Below, piece by piece: positions 18,902 to 28,248 of a DNA stretch of 64,000 nt (positions are counted from its first letter, which is position 1; each line of letters starts with the position of its first letter). The DNA lies in the NCBI GenBank assembly GCA_002085155.1, contig NASX01000018.1, positions 1 through 64,000 on the forward strand. Reading direction: 5' to 3'. Position numbers and translations under genes: made by a program. A model generated the notes under the pieces. That model saw nothing but the letters and a program-made list of their open reading frames with translations, was not told the DNA's origin and did no database searches. Source of the DNA: Sorangiineae bacterium NIC37A_2. GTDB taxonomy: Bacteria > Myxococcota_A > Polyangia > Polyangiales > Polyangiaceae.

Positions 18902-19842
18902 GAGCGCGCGCACCGGGCAAGCTCGTCCTCTCGGGCGCCTACTCGGTCCTGCGCGGCGCCCCAGCTCTCGTGAGCGCGGTGAATCGCTACGCCTTCGCCA
19001 CAATAGGCGCACCTGCGACCTTCGAGTCGGAAGAAGTGCGCGCTTTCTTGGATACGCTCCCCCCGGAGCAAAGGCCCCCTCACCCACAGCTGGACGCGGC
19101 CGCTTTGCGCACAAACGTTCCCGGGGGAAGTCGTAAGCTCGGCTTAGGTTCAAGCGCGGCCCTGCTCTCCGCGGCCATCATGGTGGTCCTCACGGACCTC
19201 GAACAAAAGGAGCCTTTTGCCGAAGACGTCTTCTGGCGGGCCTTCGACGCCCACCGCCGCGCTCAAGGGGGCGGCAGCGGGATCGACGTAGCAGCATCCG
19301 TGTTCGGCCGGGTCCTTCGCTTTGAGCTCACAGAGGGCCAGCCTTCTTGGGCGCGGGTGCGCCTGCCCCCAGATCTCGTCGTAGAAGTCTGGGCCATGAC
19401 CGAAGCGGCTTCTACGAGCGACTTCGTCCGAAGAGTGTTCTCCCTCGAGGCTCGAGAGCCGAGCAGGTTCCAGCGCCTCTTTTCCGCTCAAGCAGAGGCC
19501 GCACACGCCGCTGCCGCTGCCCTCGAGGCGGGCGCATCACTCGAGTTCATCCGAGCGCTCGGAGCCCAAGCGCTCGCCTTGCGGGCCCTGGGAGAAGCGA
19601 GCCAGGTCCCGATCGTGCTGCCCGTGCTCGACGAGCTTCGACCGAAATTGCCCGAGCAGTCTGCCTGGTTGCCCTCGGGTGCGGGCGGAGGCGACGTGAC
19701 CCTGTACGTCGGCACAGAGCCCTCGCCGAGCTCATTCCGAAGCGCAGCGGCACAAGCGAACCTAGCCCGGCTCGAGCTCGAGCTGGACGCCGAAGGAGTC
19801 GCGCTCGCAGACGAGCCAAGCGAACGAGGAACACGCCCCTAG
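18898..19842 (+). CDS. pmk: Phosphomevalonate kinase (GHMP family)
   Basis: A 314-aa GHMP kinase. It starts RAPGKLVLSGAYSVLRGAPALV, the variant N-terminal motif of phosphomevalonate kinases, where Gly-Ala/Glu-Tyr replaces the GEHAV of mevalonate kinase. The ATP loop is LGLGSSAALLSAA, and the C-terminal glycine motif is PSGAGGGDVTLYV. Position between mvaD and hmgR completes the pathway from mevalonate 5-phosphate to its diphosphate. ATG 18898 overlaps the mvaD stop; the frame is open far upstream, but that part lies inside mvaD and is not coding. Confidence 0.88.
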   Translation: MRARAPGKLVLSGAYSVLRGAPALVSAVNRYAFATIGAPATFESEEVRAFLDTLPPEQRPPHPQLDAAALRTNVPGGSRKLGLGSSAALLSAAIMVVLTDLEQKEPFAEDVFWRAFDAHRRAQGGGSGIDVAASVFGRVLRFELTEGQPSWARVRLPPDLVVEVWAMTEAASTSDFVRRVFSLEAREPSRFQRLFSAQAEAAHAAAAALEAGASLEFIRALGAQALALRALGEASQVPIVLPVLDELRPKLPEQSAWLPSGAGGGDVTLYVGTEPSPSSFRSAAAQANLARLELELDAEGVALADEPSERGTRP

Positions 19843-19844
19843 CC

Positions 19845-21131
19845 ATGAAGAACTCACGAATCATCGGTTTTCACAAACTCGATCTCAGCGAGCGCCGAGC
19901 CATCATTCGCGAGGCGCTCGGCAGCGCGGAGATCGAAGACCTGGACTCCCTGCTCGATTCTGGCGGTCTCGACTCGAAACGCGCGCTCTCCATCGTCGAG
20001 AACGTGATCGGCATCTATTCGTTGCCGTTCGGCGTGGCGATGAACTTCACGATCAATGGCAAAGACCGCCTCGTACCGATGGTCGTCGAAGAGCCGAGCG
20101 TGATCGCAGCCAGCTCCAATGCCGCGAAGATGGTACGGCAAGGTGGAGGCTTCCACGCGCAAATGGAAGAGTCACTGATCGTGGCTCAGGTCGAGCTCCG
20201 AAGCGTGCGAGACATCGCCGCTGCGCGCCAAGCGATCGCGGACGACACCGAAGAGGTGCTCCGGGTCGCCCGGGAGGCCGTGCCCGGTCTGGTTCGGCGT
20301 GGCGGCGGTCCGAAGCGGCTCACCATCCGCGAGCTCGCCCCCGATCATCTCGTGGTCCACATCGCTGTGGACGCCTGCGACGCCATGGGCGCCAATCTCG
20401 CGAACATGGTCGCCGAAGCAACGGGCCCTCTGCTGGCCCGTCTCGCCCAGGCTGAGGTCGGCCTTCGTATCCTCTCGAACTTGAGCGATGAGCGCCTTGT
20501 CAGGGTAAAGGCGAAGATCCCCTTCGAGGCTCTGCACAAGGACGCTGAACTCGGCGCGTCGGCTGCTCGGGCTATCGAAGCCGCCTCCATCTTCGCTGAG
20601 CGCGACCCTTACCGCGCTACGACCCACAACAAAGGGATCATGAACGGCGTGGATTCAGTGCTGCTCGCCACGGGCAACGACTACAGAGCGGTCGAGGCAG
20701 GGGCTCACGCCTTCGCGGCCAAGAGCGGACGGTACCTTCCGCTCGCCACCTGGCGCACTCGGGAGGATGGCCTTTTTGGCAGCCTCGAGATGCCGATTTC
20801 CGTTGGTGTCGTCGGCGGCACGCTGCGTGTCCACCACGCTGCCCGCTTCTCCCTTCGCCTCGCGGAGATCGAGTCAGCGCGGGACCTCGCCATGCTCGCC
20901 GGAGCGGCTGGCCTCGCCTCGAACCTTGCCGCGCTCCGCGCCCTGTCCATGGAGGGGATCCTGCGCGGCCACATGGCGCTCCATGCCCGCTCGCTCGCAT
21001 CGTTTGTCGGCGCCGAGCCCGATGAAGTCGAAGCTGTCGCGGCGCGCATCACTTTTGGCAATGACTTTAGTGAACTGGCGGCACGCGCGGCTCTTGTGGC
21101 TGAACGAGAGGCCCGCCAGCGAAGCACCTAA
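19845..21131 (+). CDS. mvaA: Hydroxymethylglutaryl-CoA reductase, class II
   Basis: A 428-aa enzyme that reduces HMG-CoA to mevalonate. The class II signature ENVIGIYSLPFGVAMNF is at residues 52-68. The expected catalytic residues are present: Glu52, Lys263 in HNKGIMNG, Asp279 in ATGNDYRAVEAG and His380 in GHMALHA. The cofactor segment is DACDAMGANLAN. ATG 19845 is 2 bp after the pmk stop; the same frame reads open upstream through pmk and should not be included. It is the last gene of the mevalonate operon. HMG-CoA synthase, the preceding step, is not in the window. Confidence 0.95.
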   Translation: MKNSRIIGFHKLDLSERRAIIREALGSAEIEDLDSLLDSGGLDSKRALSIVENVIGIYSLPFGVAMNFTINGKDRLVPMVVEEPSVIAASSNAAKMVRQGGGFHAQMEESLIVAQVELRSVRDIAAARQAIADDTEEVLRVAREAVPGLVRRGGGPKRLTIRELAPDHLVVHIAVDACDAMGANLANMVAEATGPLLARLAQAEVGLRILSNLSDERLVRVKAKIPFEALHKDAELGASAARAIEAASIFAERDPYRATTHNKGIMNGVDSVLLATGNDYRAVEAGAHAFAAKSGRYLPLATWRTREDGLFGSLEMPISVGVVGGTLRVHHAARFSLRLAEIESARDLAMLAGAAGLASNLAALRALSMEGILRGHMALHARSLASFVGAEPDEVEAVAARITFGNDFSELAARAALVAEREARQRST

Positions 21132-21238
21132 AAATCCCGAATGATCTCGCAGCTCGGGCCGCTCGCCTCTTGGGCCAGGGCCGTTTTCTTCGCTGCGCAT
21201 CTCAGTTAGAAGAACCGCTCAAGCGAGAGCGACTGTCC

Positions 21239-22330
21239 ATGCGTAAGTTCGATCCCCATTTGATCCTTCGCCCCGAGCTGGCCGAGCTGAAAGCCTATAG
21301 CCCTCTCACGGGCAACTTCGAGGTGCGACTCGACGCGAACGAAGCTCCGGCGGTCCTCAGCGCCAAGGCGAAGAAGAGGCTCTCGCAGGTCGCCTCGGAG
21401 ATCGACTACAGCGCCTATCCCGACGCGGGCCAGAAAGAACTGCGCGCCGCGATCGCCGCGCGCATGGGCCTCACCCCAGCGCAGATCTGCGTGGGCGTAG
21501 GGAGCGATGAGCTCATCACGTTGCTCTTGACCGTGATGACGCGGACCAAGTCGAAGGTGCCCTGCCCGACCATCCTGACCACCACCCCAACCTTCGTGAT
21601 GTACCGCCTGAGCGCGCGAGTGCGGGGGCAGCGCGTCATCGAGGTTCCCCTCGATGAACAATGGGATATCGATGTTGAAGGCATGAAGCGCGCCGTGAGC
21701 GCGACGGACCCGAACGTCATCTTCATCGCCACCCCGAACAATCCAACGGGCACGATGGCGAGCCACGACAGGCTGATCGAGCTGATCGAAGCGACCCCGA
21801 GCGCCCTGATCGTCGTCGACGAGGCCTATATCGACTATGCCTCGAGGAACCACGTCGCTCTATTGAGCCAATACGAGAACGTCGTCATCTTGCGCACGCT
21901 CTCCAAGATCGGCTTCGCCGCCTTGCGCGTCGGCTGGCTCGCGGGCAGCCGCGCATTGGTCGCGGAGCTCGACAAGGCGCGCCTCCCCTACAATCTCCCC
22001 ACGCACTCGCAGAAGCTCGCCCAGGTCGCGCTCAGCGAGCTCAGCGAAGAAATCGACGCCACCACCACGCTCGTGAAAAATGAGCGAGCGCGCCTGGCTC
22101 AAGAGCTCGACAGCCTCCCAGGTGTCCGCGTCGTCCCGAGTGAAGCAAACTTCCTTTGGCTCGAGCTCGAGCAACCTGCCGAAAGCGTGATGAATGCGCT
22201 CATGAAGCAAAAAATCCTCGTGCGCAGCTTCTCCGGGAGAGGGGGCCGCCTCGACCGCTGTCTCCGCGTCACCATCGGCACCGAGGAGAACAATCAACGT
22301 TTCCTCGACGCCCTCAGGCGCTCGCTCTAA
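21239..22330 (+). CDS. hisC: Histidinol-phosphate aminotransferase
   Basis: A 363-aa fold-type I PLP aminotransferase acting in histidine synthesis. The PLP lysine is Lys223 in RTLSKIGFAALRVGW; the PNNPTG and VVDEAYIDY motifs are at about 166 and 193. ATG 21239 begins the conserved N-terminus (LRPELAELKAYSP); a start at 21170 adds 23 unlikely residues. It lies 107 bp after hmgR on the same strand, with no other his gene nearby. An aromatic aminotransferase activity is a possible alternative, as HisC paralogues are common. Confidence 0.9.
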   Translation: MRKFDPHLILRPELAELKAYSPLTGNFEVRLDANEAPAVLSAKAKKRLSQVASEIDYSAYPDAGQKELRAAIAARMGLTPAQICVGVGSDELITLLLTVMTRTKSKVPCPTILTTTPTFVMYRLSARVRGQRVIEVPLDEQWDIDVEGMKRAVSATDPNVIFIATPNNPTGTMASHDRLIELIEATPSALIVVDEAYIDYASRNHVALLSQYENVVILRTLSKIGFAALRVGWLAGSRALVAELDKARLPYNLPTHSQKLAQVALSELSEEIDATTTLVKNERARLAQELDSLPGVRVVPSEANFLWLELEQPAESVMNALMKQKILVRSFSGRGGRLDRCLRVTIGTEENNQRFLDALRRSL

Positions 22331-22340
22331 AAAAGACAAC

Positions 22341-23333
22341 ATGCCCCAGGTCCGCGCTCTGAGCTTGCTCCTCTTGATCGGACTATCGGCCTGCGGCGCT
22401 CCCTCCCCCGTCGTGCGGCGCGACGGCGCTCACACGGCGGTCGGACGCGGCGTCTCGGGAATTGCTTACGCCTGGTTCCTCCGCGGAAAGTGGTACGAAG
22501 GGGCGGGGCGGCTCGCCGAAGCGCAATATGCATACGAGCAAGGACTGAAAGAAGATCCTCGCTCGGGCTCCATGTACAGAGCTCTCGCCCGGGTTCGTTG
22601 TCTCCGGGACGACCCGAGAACCGAGGACACGTTCTCGGAAGGGAAAAGCCGAGCCGACGAGCTCCTTCCCCTCCTCATCGAAGAGAGCGCCTGCGCTCTC
22701 GCCAAGGGAAAACCCGGCCTCGCGATCCGAGCCGCCCGCGACGCCGTGGAGCTATCGCCCTCTGAACCCGAGGCAAGCCTCGCGCTCTACTCAGCGCTTG
22801 AGCATAGCGAAGGTGAAAGCGCCGCGGAAAATGTGGCGCGGGCCTTTGAGCTCTGGACGGGGCGCCCCCTGCCGAGGGCGCCTCAAATTGCCCCAGAGCA
22901 CTATCTCCCCTCCCCTCGAGAAGCACGCAGCGCCGTCGACGGCTTTTTGCGTGCCGGAGACTTGGCTCGAGCTCGAAGCGCCGGGGCAGGTGTCATCGGC
23001 CCTGGCGAAATCGCCCTGCGCGCTGCCCTTTTCGGCGCTTCTGAGCTCGCCCAAACCCAGGCGCTGACCACGTTGACCCTCGATCCTTCAGACTTCGACG
23101 CCCAGGTCGCCCTCCTCATCGTTCACTCACAATTACGCGGGGAGCCCGAGTTTCTTCCGCGTGCGGTCCCCGCCTTTGCAAGTGAGCTCGGGACGCTCGC
23201 CCTTGCCCGCCAAATTGCGCCGTGGAACCGTGAAGCAGCCGAGCGGATGAGTGCTCTCTCGTTCGAATCAACTGAGTTCGATCCACTCGTCCGAGAGCTA
23301 CGTCGGCAGCTCAGCCGAGAAAGCTCCCGCTAA
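22341..23333 (+). CDS. Lipoprotein with TPR-like repeats, function unknown
   Basis: A 330-aa protein with a lipoprotein signal: hydrophobic LLLLIGLSAC and Cys18 in the lipobox LSAC. The mature part is alpha-helical and Ala/Leu/Arg-rich, with TPR-like helical pairs such as WYEGAGRLAEAQYAYEQGLKEDP near residues 50-75 and AIRAARDAVELSPSEPEA near 125-145. It is probably anchored in the outer or inner membrane facing the periplasm. It starts 10 bp after hisC and may be co-transcribed with it. Its 3' end overlaps the convergent next gene by 4 bp. I do not recognise the family beyond the TPR-like pattern. Confidence 0.75.
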   Translation: MPQVRALSLLLLIGLSACGAPSPVVRRDGAHTAVGRGVSGIAYAWFLRGKWYEGAGRLAEAQYAYEQGLKEDPRSGSMYRALARVRCLRDDPRTEDTFSEGKSRADELLPLLIEESACALAKGKPGLAIRAARDAVELSPSEPEASLALYSALEHSEGESAAENVARAFELWTGRPLPRAPQIAPEHYLPSPREARSAVDGFLRAGDLARARSAGAGVIGPGEIALRAALFGASELAQTQALTTLTLDPSDFDAQVALLIVHSQLRGEPEFLPRAVPAFASELGTLALARQIAPWNREAAERMSALSFESTEFDPLVRELRRQLSRESSR

Positions 23334-24226
23334 GGCGTCGAGTCCGCGTCCGCTTTGTACTCGATCTCAAGATCGACCTCTTTCGTCTTGCCGGCCTCGA
23401 GCTCGACGACCTTCTCTGCGACTCCGGTCGTCGCCGGCAAATAGGCGCCTATTTTCACCTTCCCCACAGGAACGCCGCTGATCTCATACACGCCATCGAG
23501 ACCGGTCACGTCGTGGGTGGAATAGGCGAGGACGAACACGTCCGACCGGCTATAAAGGCGCATGCTGTCCTGGAGCGCGTACTGTCCAGGAGCCGCCGGA
23601 ACGAGATGAATCGGATCGGCCCCCGGCATGGCGAATAGCTCCGCCACACGCCTTTGGCCAACCAAGTCAGGCACGTACGGCCTCCTGTCCGCGGCCACCA
23701 CCCCAATTCTCTGGCCGAAGGTGAGCGCGATCGTCCGCCGGTCCCAAGCGCAACCTTCTCCTCGCACCATCACGGTCTCTTTTCCTGCCGGCACGGGGAC
23801 GTACCCGTCGTATTCCGTGACCGTCACGAGGACATCCGCCAGCGTCCGTCCGGGACCCTCCCGGAAAAGACGTCCAAACATCGGTTCCGCCATCTCACAC
23901 CGGGGCTCCACCCCGCCGGTGAGCGCAGTCTTCGGGGCAGAGTCTCCCTTGATCCGCACGACGCCACGCACAGTGGCCGTGGGCCCGGAGTAAGGCTGCC
24001 TTCCTGCTGAGTTCGTCACCTTTTGGACCACATCGGGCGGCGGCAGAGTCCCCATCTCCTCCTGGATCGCACGCGCGCTCCCGGGCTCGGGGGCCTCGGT
24101 CTTTGCGTCGTCCTTCGCCTGTTCGTCAGGCTTGGCCCGACACGAAAAGCTCAAGCACGACAAGACACCGAGGAGGAGCGGCGCGACTCCAGAGGCGAAA
24201 GGACGTGAAAGGCAACGCTGTGACAT
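23330..24226 (-). CDS. Putative lipoprotein with carboxypeptidase-regulatory/cupredoxin-like region
   Basis: A 298-aa exported protein with a signal ending in the lipobox LSFSC (Cys29), then an acidic linker. The middle (about 85-190) reads VRGVVRIKGDSAPKTAL ... LADVLVTVTEYDGY ... GEGCAWDRRTIALTFGQRIGV. This resembles bacterial periplasmic proteins with a carboxypeptidase-regulatory-like domain followed by a cupredoxin-like fold. The copper ligands of true cupredoxins are not evident. The C-terminus (about 235-290) again looks like a beta-sandwich regulatory domain (LDGVYEISGVPVGKVKI). Function unknown. It converges on the TPR lipoprotein and diverges from the next gene. Confidence 0.75.
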   Translation of the reverse strand: MSQRCLSRPFASGVAPLLLGVLSCLSFSCRAKPDEQAKDDAKTEAPEPGSARAIQEEMGTLPPPDVVQKVTNSAGRQPYSGPTATVRGVVRIKGDSAPKTALTGGVEPRCEMAEPMFGRLFREGPGRTLADVLVTVTEYDGYVPVPAGKETVMVRGEGCAWDRRTIALTFGQRIGVVAADRRPYVPDLVGQRRVAELFAMPGADPIHLVPAAPGQYALQDSMRLYSRSDVFVLAYSTHDVTGLDGVYEISGVPVGKVKIGAYLPATTGVAEKVVELEAGKTKEVDLEIEYKADADSTP

Positions 24227-24264
24227 CTCCCTCGTTATATCGAGTCTGTGTTAGATGTCCCGGG

Positions 24265-24798
24265 GTGTTGTGGCGGCCATTTGCTCATTCCACCCTGCGC
24301 ACGGCCCCCCGGCGGGTCATCGTCCTTTCCGCCGCTGAAACCGACGCCCTCAGGCGGGCGACGCGTCTTCTGATTTTCCTCGCTGGATCCGCCGCGCTCT
24401 CCTGCCAGAGCATGGGGGGAGACCCGGCGACCAATGAGCCATATTCGTTCGAGATCCTCTCGAGCGAGGAGTGCGCATTGCCGACCGCGGGCGCTCAGCC
24501 TCAAAGAACGCTGCTGGGAGTCAAAGTTCGCCTGAAGAGCCACACCGATCTCGGTGTGCCAGCGAACTATTACTACGGCTCGGTGCTCACCAAGGACGGC
24601 GCCCGCTACCTGGCCGAATTGCCCGGGTGTCAGCCTGTGCTCTCTGGGCCCCCGCTCCGAAAAGGCCAGAGCGCCGAGGGATACCTCAACTTCCCGGTCC
24701 CGCCTCAGAAGACGGCGGAGACCGTCGTCTACCTACCTGCGATCGGGAAGCTCACAGAAAGAGAGCGTCTGACCGAGCGAAAGCTCAGCGACAAATAG
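24265..24798 (+). CDS. Putative small lipoprotein, function unknown
   Basis: A protein of roughly 177 aa if started at GTG 24265. No ATG lies near the signal sequence, and TTG 24268 or GTG 24220 are alternatives; the last would overlap the divergent neighbour. The segment RRATRLLIFLAGSAALSCQ looks like a lipoprotein signal with the lipobox ALSC. The mature part has a beta-rich pattern (GVKVRLKSH, GSVLTKDGARYLAELPGC, GYLNFPVP) reminiscent of DUF4352/telokin-like extracellular domains. It contains two further cysteines that could form a disulfide. Divergent from the previous gene, convergent with nuoN. Confidence 0.6.
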   Translation: MLWRPFAHSTLRTAPRRVIVLSAAETDALRRATRLLIFLAGSAALSCQSMGGDPATNEPYSFEILSSEECALPTAGAQPQRTLLGVKVRLKSHTDLGVPANYYYGSVLTKDGARYLAELPGCQPVLSGPPLRKGQSAEGYLNFPVPPQKTAETVVYLPAIGKLTERERLTERKLSDK

Positions 24799-24862
24799 CC
24801 TCCGCGGCTCCATCGGGCGCCTCATGAAAAGGTCGCCCGATGATCCCCGAGAAGCCGATAGC

Positions 24863-26404
24863 TCAGTTGAGCTTGGCTTGGCTGACGACAGACAAGAGCT
24901 GGTCCGGGCAGAGGCCCGCGCCCAAGACGACCACCGCTGCGATCGCGAGGGCAGCAATCACGAGCCCGGACTCCATCGGCTGGGCGATCGGAGCACCCGT
25001 GCGCGGCTCGCGCATGTACATGTACACGAGCGCCTTCAGATAGTAATAGGCGCCGATCACGCTGTTGATGAGGCCGACCACGGCGAGGCCGTAGAGCTCC
25101 ACATCGATCGCAGCCTGGAACACCGTGAACTTCCCGAAGAATCCTACCGTCGGCGGAACGCCAGCGAGAGAGACGAAGAAGAACGAGAGCGCCAGAGCGA
25201 CGGCGGGGTGACGACGGCCGAGACCAGCGAGATCCTCGTAGCTCACGGCTTCGAGACCACGACGACCCGCCCACAGCAGGGCACCGAAGGCACCGATCGT
25301 CGAGACAGCATAGCCGAACAGGTAGAAGAGAACGGCGCCCATGGCCTCCGCCCCACGGGAGGCGGCGACAACACCGACCAGCGCGTAACCCGCGTGGGCG
25401 ATCGAGGAGTACGCGAGCATGCGCTTCACGCTCTCCTGACGTCCCGCCATCGCGTTCGCCGCGAACATCGTGATCACGGCGAGAGCCGCGAGCACGGGGG
25501 GCCATCCGCTCCCCCAGCTCATGATCCGCGTGTCGCCGAAGGCCACGAAGAGCACGCGCAGAAGAACCGCGAAGCCGGCGCTCTTCACGATACCGGCCAT
25601 GTAACCGGTCGTGGGAGTCGGGGCACCTTCGTACGCATCGGGCGCCCACATGTGGAAGGGCACAGCGCTGATCTTGAAGGCGAGACCGACCAGCATGAGC
25701 ATGGTCGCGACCAGGATCATGCCGGCGCGCTCATCGAGGGCCGCGCCCTTGAGCTCGCCGATGGCGGCGCCAATGCCTGCGAGGTCCGTATGTCCGGTCA
25801 CCCCGTAGAGGAGCGCTCCGGCAAACAGCATGAAAGCGGCGGCGAAAGAGCCCAGGAGGAAATACTTGAGGGCGGCCTCGGCGCTGCGGGGATTTGTCCG
25901 CCGCAGGCCGATCATGGCGTAAACGCCGAGCGACATCGTCTCGAGAGCTACGAACAGGCTGAGCAGGTCCCCCGCTGCCGCGAGAGCAATCGCTCCGAGA
26001 GTCGAGAAGATGAGCAGCGGGAAGAACTCACCGCGATCGATCTTGTGCTCCGGGAGATAAGCCGCAGCGAGGAGCGCCACAAGTCCGCCACCGAAGCAAA
26101 GCGAGAACGCAAAGAAGACGGTGAATCGATCGATGATCAGGTAAGGCGCGACCTTCGAGACCTCAGGGAGGCTCTCCGGTCCTACCAACCACAACGAAGC
26201 GCTGAAGACTGCGCCAGCGAAAAGAATCACGGCCGCGATCAGGCCGAGCTCCGTGCCGCGTCCCGCGCCCGCGTCGACGACCTCACCGGTATGCGTTCTA
26301 CCTTCGGCGCCAGCAGGACTTCCAAAAGCCTCAGCGAGCATGAGAAGCATGCCGCCGAGCCCAAGCGCCAATATCGGGGAGAGCCCCAAAAACAGATTGA
26401 TCAC
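24863..26404 (-). CDS. nuoN: NADH-quinone oxidoreductase subunit N
   Basis: A 513-aa antiporter-like subunit of the complex I membrane arm with about 14 transmembrane helices. The Mrp-type conserved segments are visible, including the GLRRTNPRSAEAALKYFLLG region and the AYSSIAHAGY motif after the discontinuous helix. It translocates protons during NADH oxidation. The start is GTG 26404, overlapping the nuoM stop as GTGA. It is the last gene of the nuoEFJKLMN cluster; a lipoprotein gene converges on it, 64 bp away. Confidence 0.95.
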   Translation of the reverse strand: MINLFLGLSPILALGLGGMLLMLAEAFGSPAGAEGRTHTGEVVDAGAGRGTELGLIAAVILFAGAVFSASLWLVGPESLPEVSKVAPYLIIDRFTVFFAFSLCFGGGLVALLAAAYLPEHKIDRGEFFPLLIFSTLGAIALAAAGDLLSLFVALETMSLGVYAMIGLRRTNPRSAEAALKYFLLGSFAAAFMLFAGALLYGVTGHTDLAGIGAAIGELKGAALDERAGMILVATMLMLVGLAFKISAVPFHMWAPDAYEGAPTPTTGYMAGIVKSAGFAVLLRVLFVAFGDTRIMSWGSGWPPVLAALAVITMFAANAMAGRQESVKRMLAYSSIAHAGYALVGVVAASRGAEAMGAVLFYLFGYAVSTIGAFGALLWAGRRGLEAVSYEDLAGLGRRHPAVALALSFFFVSLAGVPPTVGFFGKFTVFQAAIDVELYGLAVVGLINSVIGAYYYLKALVYMYMREPRTGAPIAQPMESGLVIAALAIAAVVVLGAGLCPDQLLSVVSQAKLN

Positions 26405-28245
26405 TGTGCCTTCTCCTCGGCCTGATTCTTCGAAGCTTGTGCGGTCTTCTCAGCGTCGCTCTTCGGCGCTTCCGGGTACCCGCTCTCGAGCGGACCACCT
26501 CGGCGCCCCATCAAACGAGCCTCCGAGTTCTCCTCTTGAGCCGTGAACTCCTGACGATGTTCGCGATAACGGTCGAGGACCGCCTCAACGCTCGGCCCCA
26601 TACGATCCAGGAACAAGCTGGGGAAGAAACCGATGATGAAGATGAGCCCGACGAGCGGCGAGATCGCGAAGAGCTCGCGAGCGTTCATGTCCGGGAGGTG
26701 CTTGTTCTTTGGGTTCGACAGCGGACCGAAGAACACCTTCTGGACCACCGAGAGCATGTACAAGGCGGCGAGGATGACGCCCGTCGAGGCCAGGATGGCC
26801 TGGAAGTGGGCGAAAGGTCCGAGGTGCTCGAAGCCGAGGAAGGTGCCCATGATGACCATGAACTCCCCAACGAAGCCATTGGTCCCGGGGACGCCGACGC
26901 TCGACATCGTCACTAGGATGAACAGGCTCGTGTAGATCGGCATGACCTTCGCGAGGCCGCCGAACTCGCCCACCATCCGCGTGTGGCGACGGTCGTAGAT
27001 GACGCCGACCAAGAGGAAGAGCGCGCCCGTCGAGACGCCGTGGTTGATCATCTGCAGGATGGCGCCCTTCACACCCGCGGGGTTCGCGGCGAAAAGACCC
27101 AGCATGATGAAGCCCATGTGCGCGACCGATGAATAAGCGACCAGCCGCTTCACGTCGTCCTGCTTCCAGGCGATGAGGGCGCCGTAGATGATGCCGAGCG
27201 CGATCACGACGCTCGCCAGCGGAGTCGAGACCACACCTGCCGGCCCGCCCAGCATCCCCATACAGAACCGGAGGTAGCCGTAGGTTCCGAGCTTCAGGAG
27301 CACCGCAGCCAGGAGCACCGAGCCCCCGGTCGGCGCCTGCACGTGAGCATCAGGGAGCCAGGTATGGAACGGGAAGACCGGGACCTTGATCAAGAATGCC
27401 AGCGCAAAACCTGCGAAGCAGAAGTAAGCGGCTGTCTTCGGCAGGACCAACTTCGAGAGCGCCAGGTAGTCAAACGTGATGTAGCCGGCGAGGGTCTTGT
27501 GGGTCCAGACCATGTACAGGATGGCCGCCAGCATCATCATCGAGCCGACCATCGTGTAGAGGAAGAACTTGTACGCGGCCTTGATGCGGTCGACGCCACC
27601 GTAAACGCCGATCAAAATCAGCATCGGGATCAGCATCAACTCCCAGAACACGAAGAAGAGGAACAGGTCGAGGGAGATGAAGGCCCCGAGCATCGCGCCG
27701 TGCAGCATGAGCAGGGAGAAGCAGAGGTCCTTGATGCGCTCACGAATCGAACCGAACGCGACGATGGCGGCGATCGGCGTCGTGAAGGTCGTCAAGAGGA
27801 CCATCCAGAGGCTGAGGCCGTCGACTGCGACGTGGTAGCGAATGCCGAGAGAGGGGATCCAGTCAGCGACCACCTGATAACGCCAGCCGCTCTCCGCTGA
27901 AACGCCGAGCAGGGACAGCGACGCGACGAAGTCGATCGCGAGCACCGCCAGCGTGAAGTTCTTGAGAAGTCCTGGCGATTGCCGCGGCAGGAACAACAAG
28001 AACACCGCGGCCACGAGCGGCAGGAACGTCAAGAACGACAAGAGGTTCGGCCAAGAGGTCGCCGACTCCTCCAGGCTCGGCGCCCCGGACCAGGTGCAGG
28101 TCACAAAGACGTGCAAAAGAGCGGCGACGGCGCCCATGCCGAGGCGCAGCGGCAGGCGCTGATTCCGACCGGGAACCAGGGCGAAGACCGCGAAAGTAAG
28201 GAGATAAGGAGCGATCTCGAAGAACGCACGTGCGAGCGGATTCAT
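26401..28245 (-). CDS. nuoM: NADH-quinone oxidoreductase subunit M
   Basis: A 614-aa antiporter-like membrane subunit of complex I. Hallmarks are FVFWELMLIPMLILIGVYGG (with the key Glu), the KAAYKFFLYTMVGS segment, FPFHTWLPDAHVQAPT and the KRLVAYSSVAHMGF motif. It is about 100 residues longer than typical NuoM. Part of the excess is a polar C-terminal tail of about 65 residues after the last helix, rich in Glu, Lys and Ala (such as EAPKSDAEKTAQASKNQAEE). It begins 3 bp after nuoL ends and overlaps nuoN by 4 bp. Confidence 0.96.
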   Translation of the reverse strand: MNPLARAFFEIAPYLLTFAVFALVPGRNQRLPLRLGMGAVAALLHVFVTCTWSGAPSLEESATSWPNLLSFLTFLPLVAAVFLLFLPRQSPGLLKNFTLAVLAIDFVASLSLLGVSAESGWRYQVVADWIPSLGIRYHVAVDGLSLWMVLLTTFTTPIAAIVAFGSIRERIKDLCFSLLMLHGAMLGAFISLDLFLFFVFWELMLIPMLILIGVYGGVDRIKAAYKFFLYTMVGSMMMLAAILYMVWTHKTLAGYITFDYLALSKLVLPKTAAYFCFAGFALAFLIKVPVFPFHTWLPDAHVQAPTGGSVLLAAVLLKLGTYGYLRFCMGMLGGPAGVVSTPLASVVIALGIIYGALIAWKQDDVKRLVAYSSVAHMGFIMLGLFAANPAGVKGAILQMINHGVSTGALFLLVGVIYDRRHTRMVGEFGGLAKVMPIYTSLFILVTMSSVGVPGTNGFVGEFMVIMGTFLGFEHLGPFAHFQAILASTGVILAALYMLSVVQKVFFGPLSNPKNKHLPDMNARELFAISPLVGLIFIIGFFPSLFLDRMGPSVEAVLDRYREHRQEFTAQEENSEARLMGRRGGPLESGYPEAPKSDAEKTAQASKNQAEEKAQ

Positions 28246-28248
28246 GGA

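Noticed and set aside
24824-26425. A 533-codon open frame antisense to nuoN
   Set aside because: Same reasons: strongly polar composition, no recognisable domain, complementary to an obvious membrane protein.
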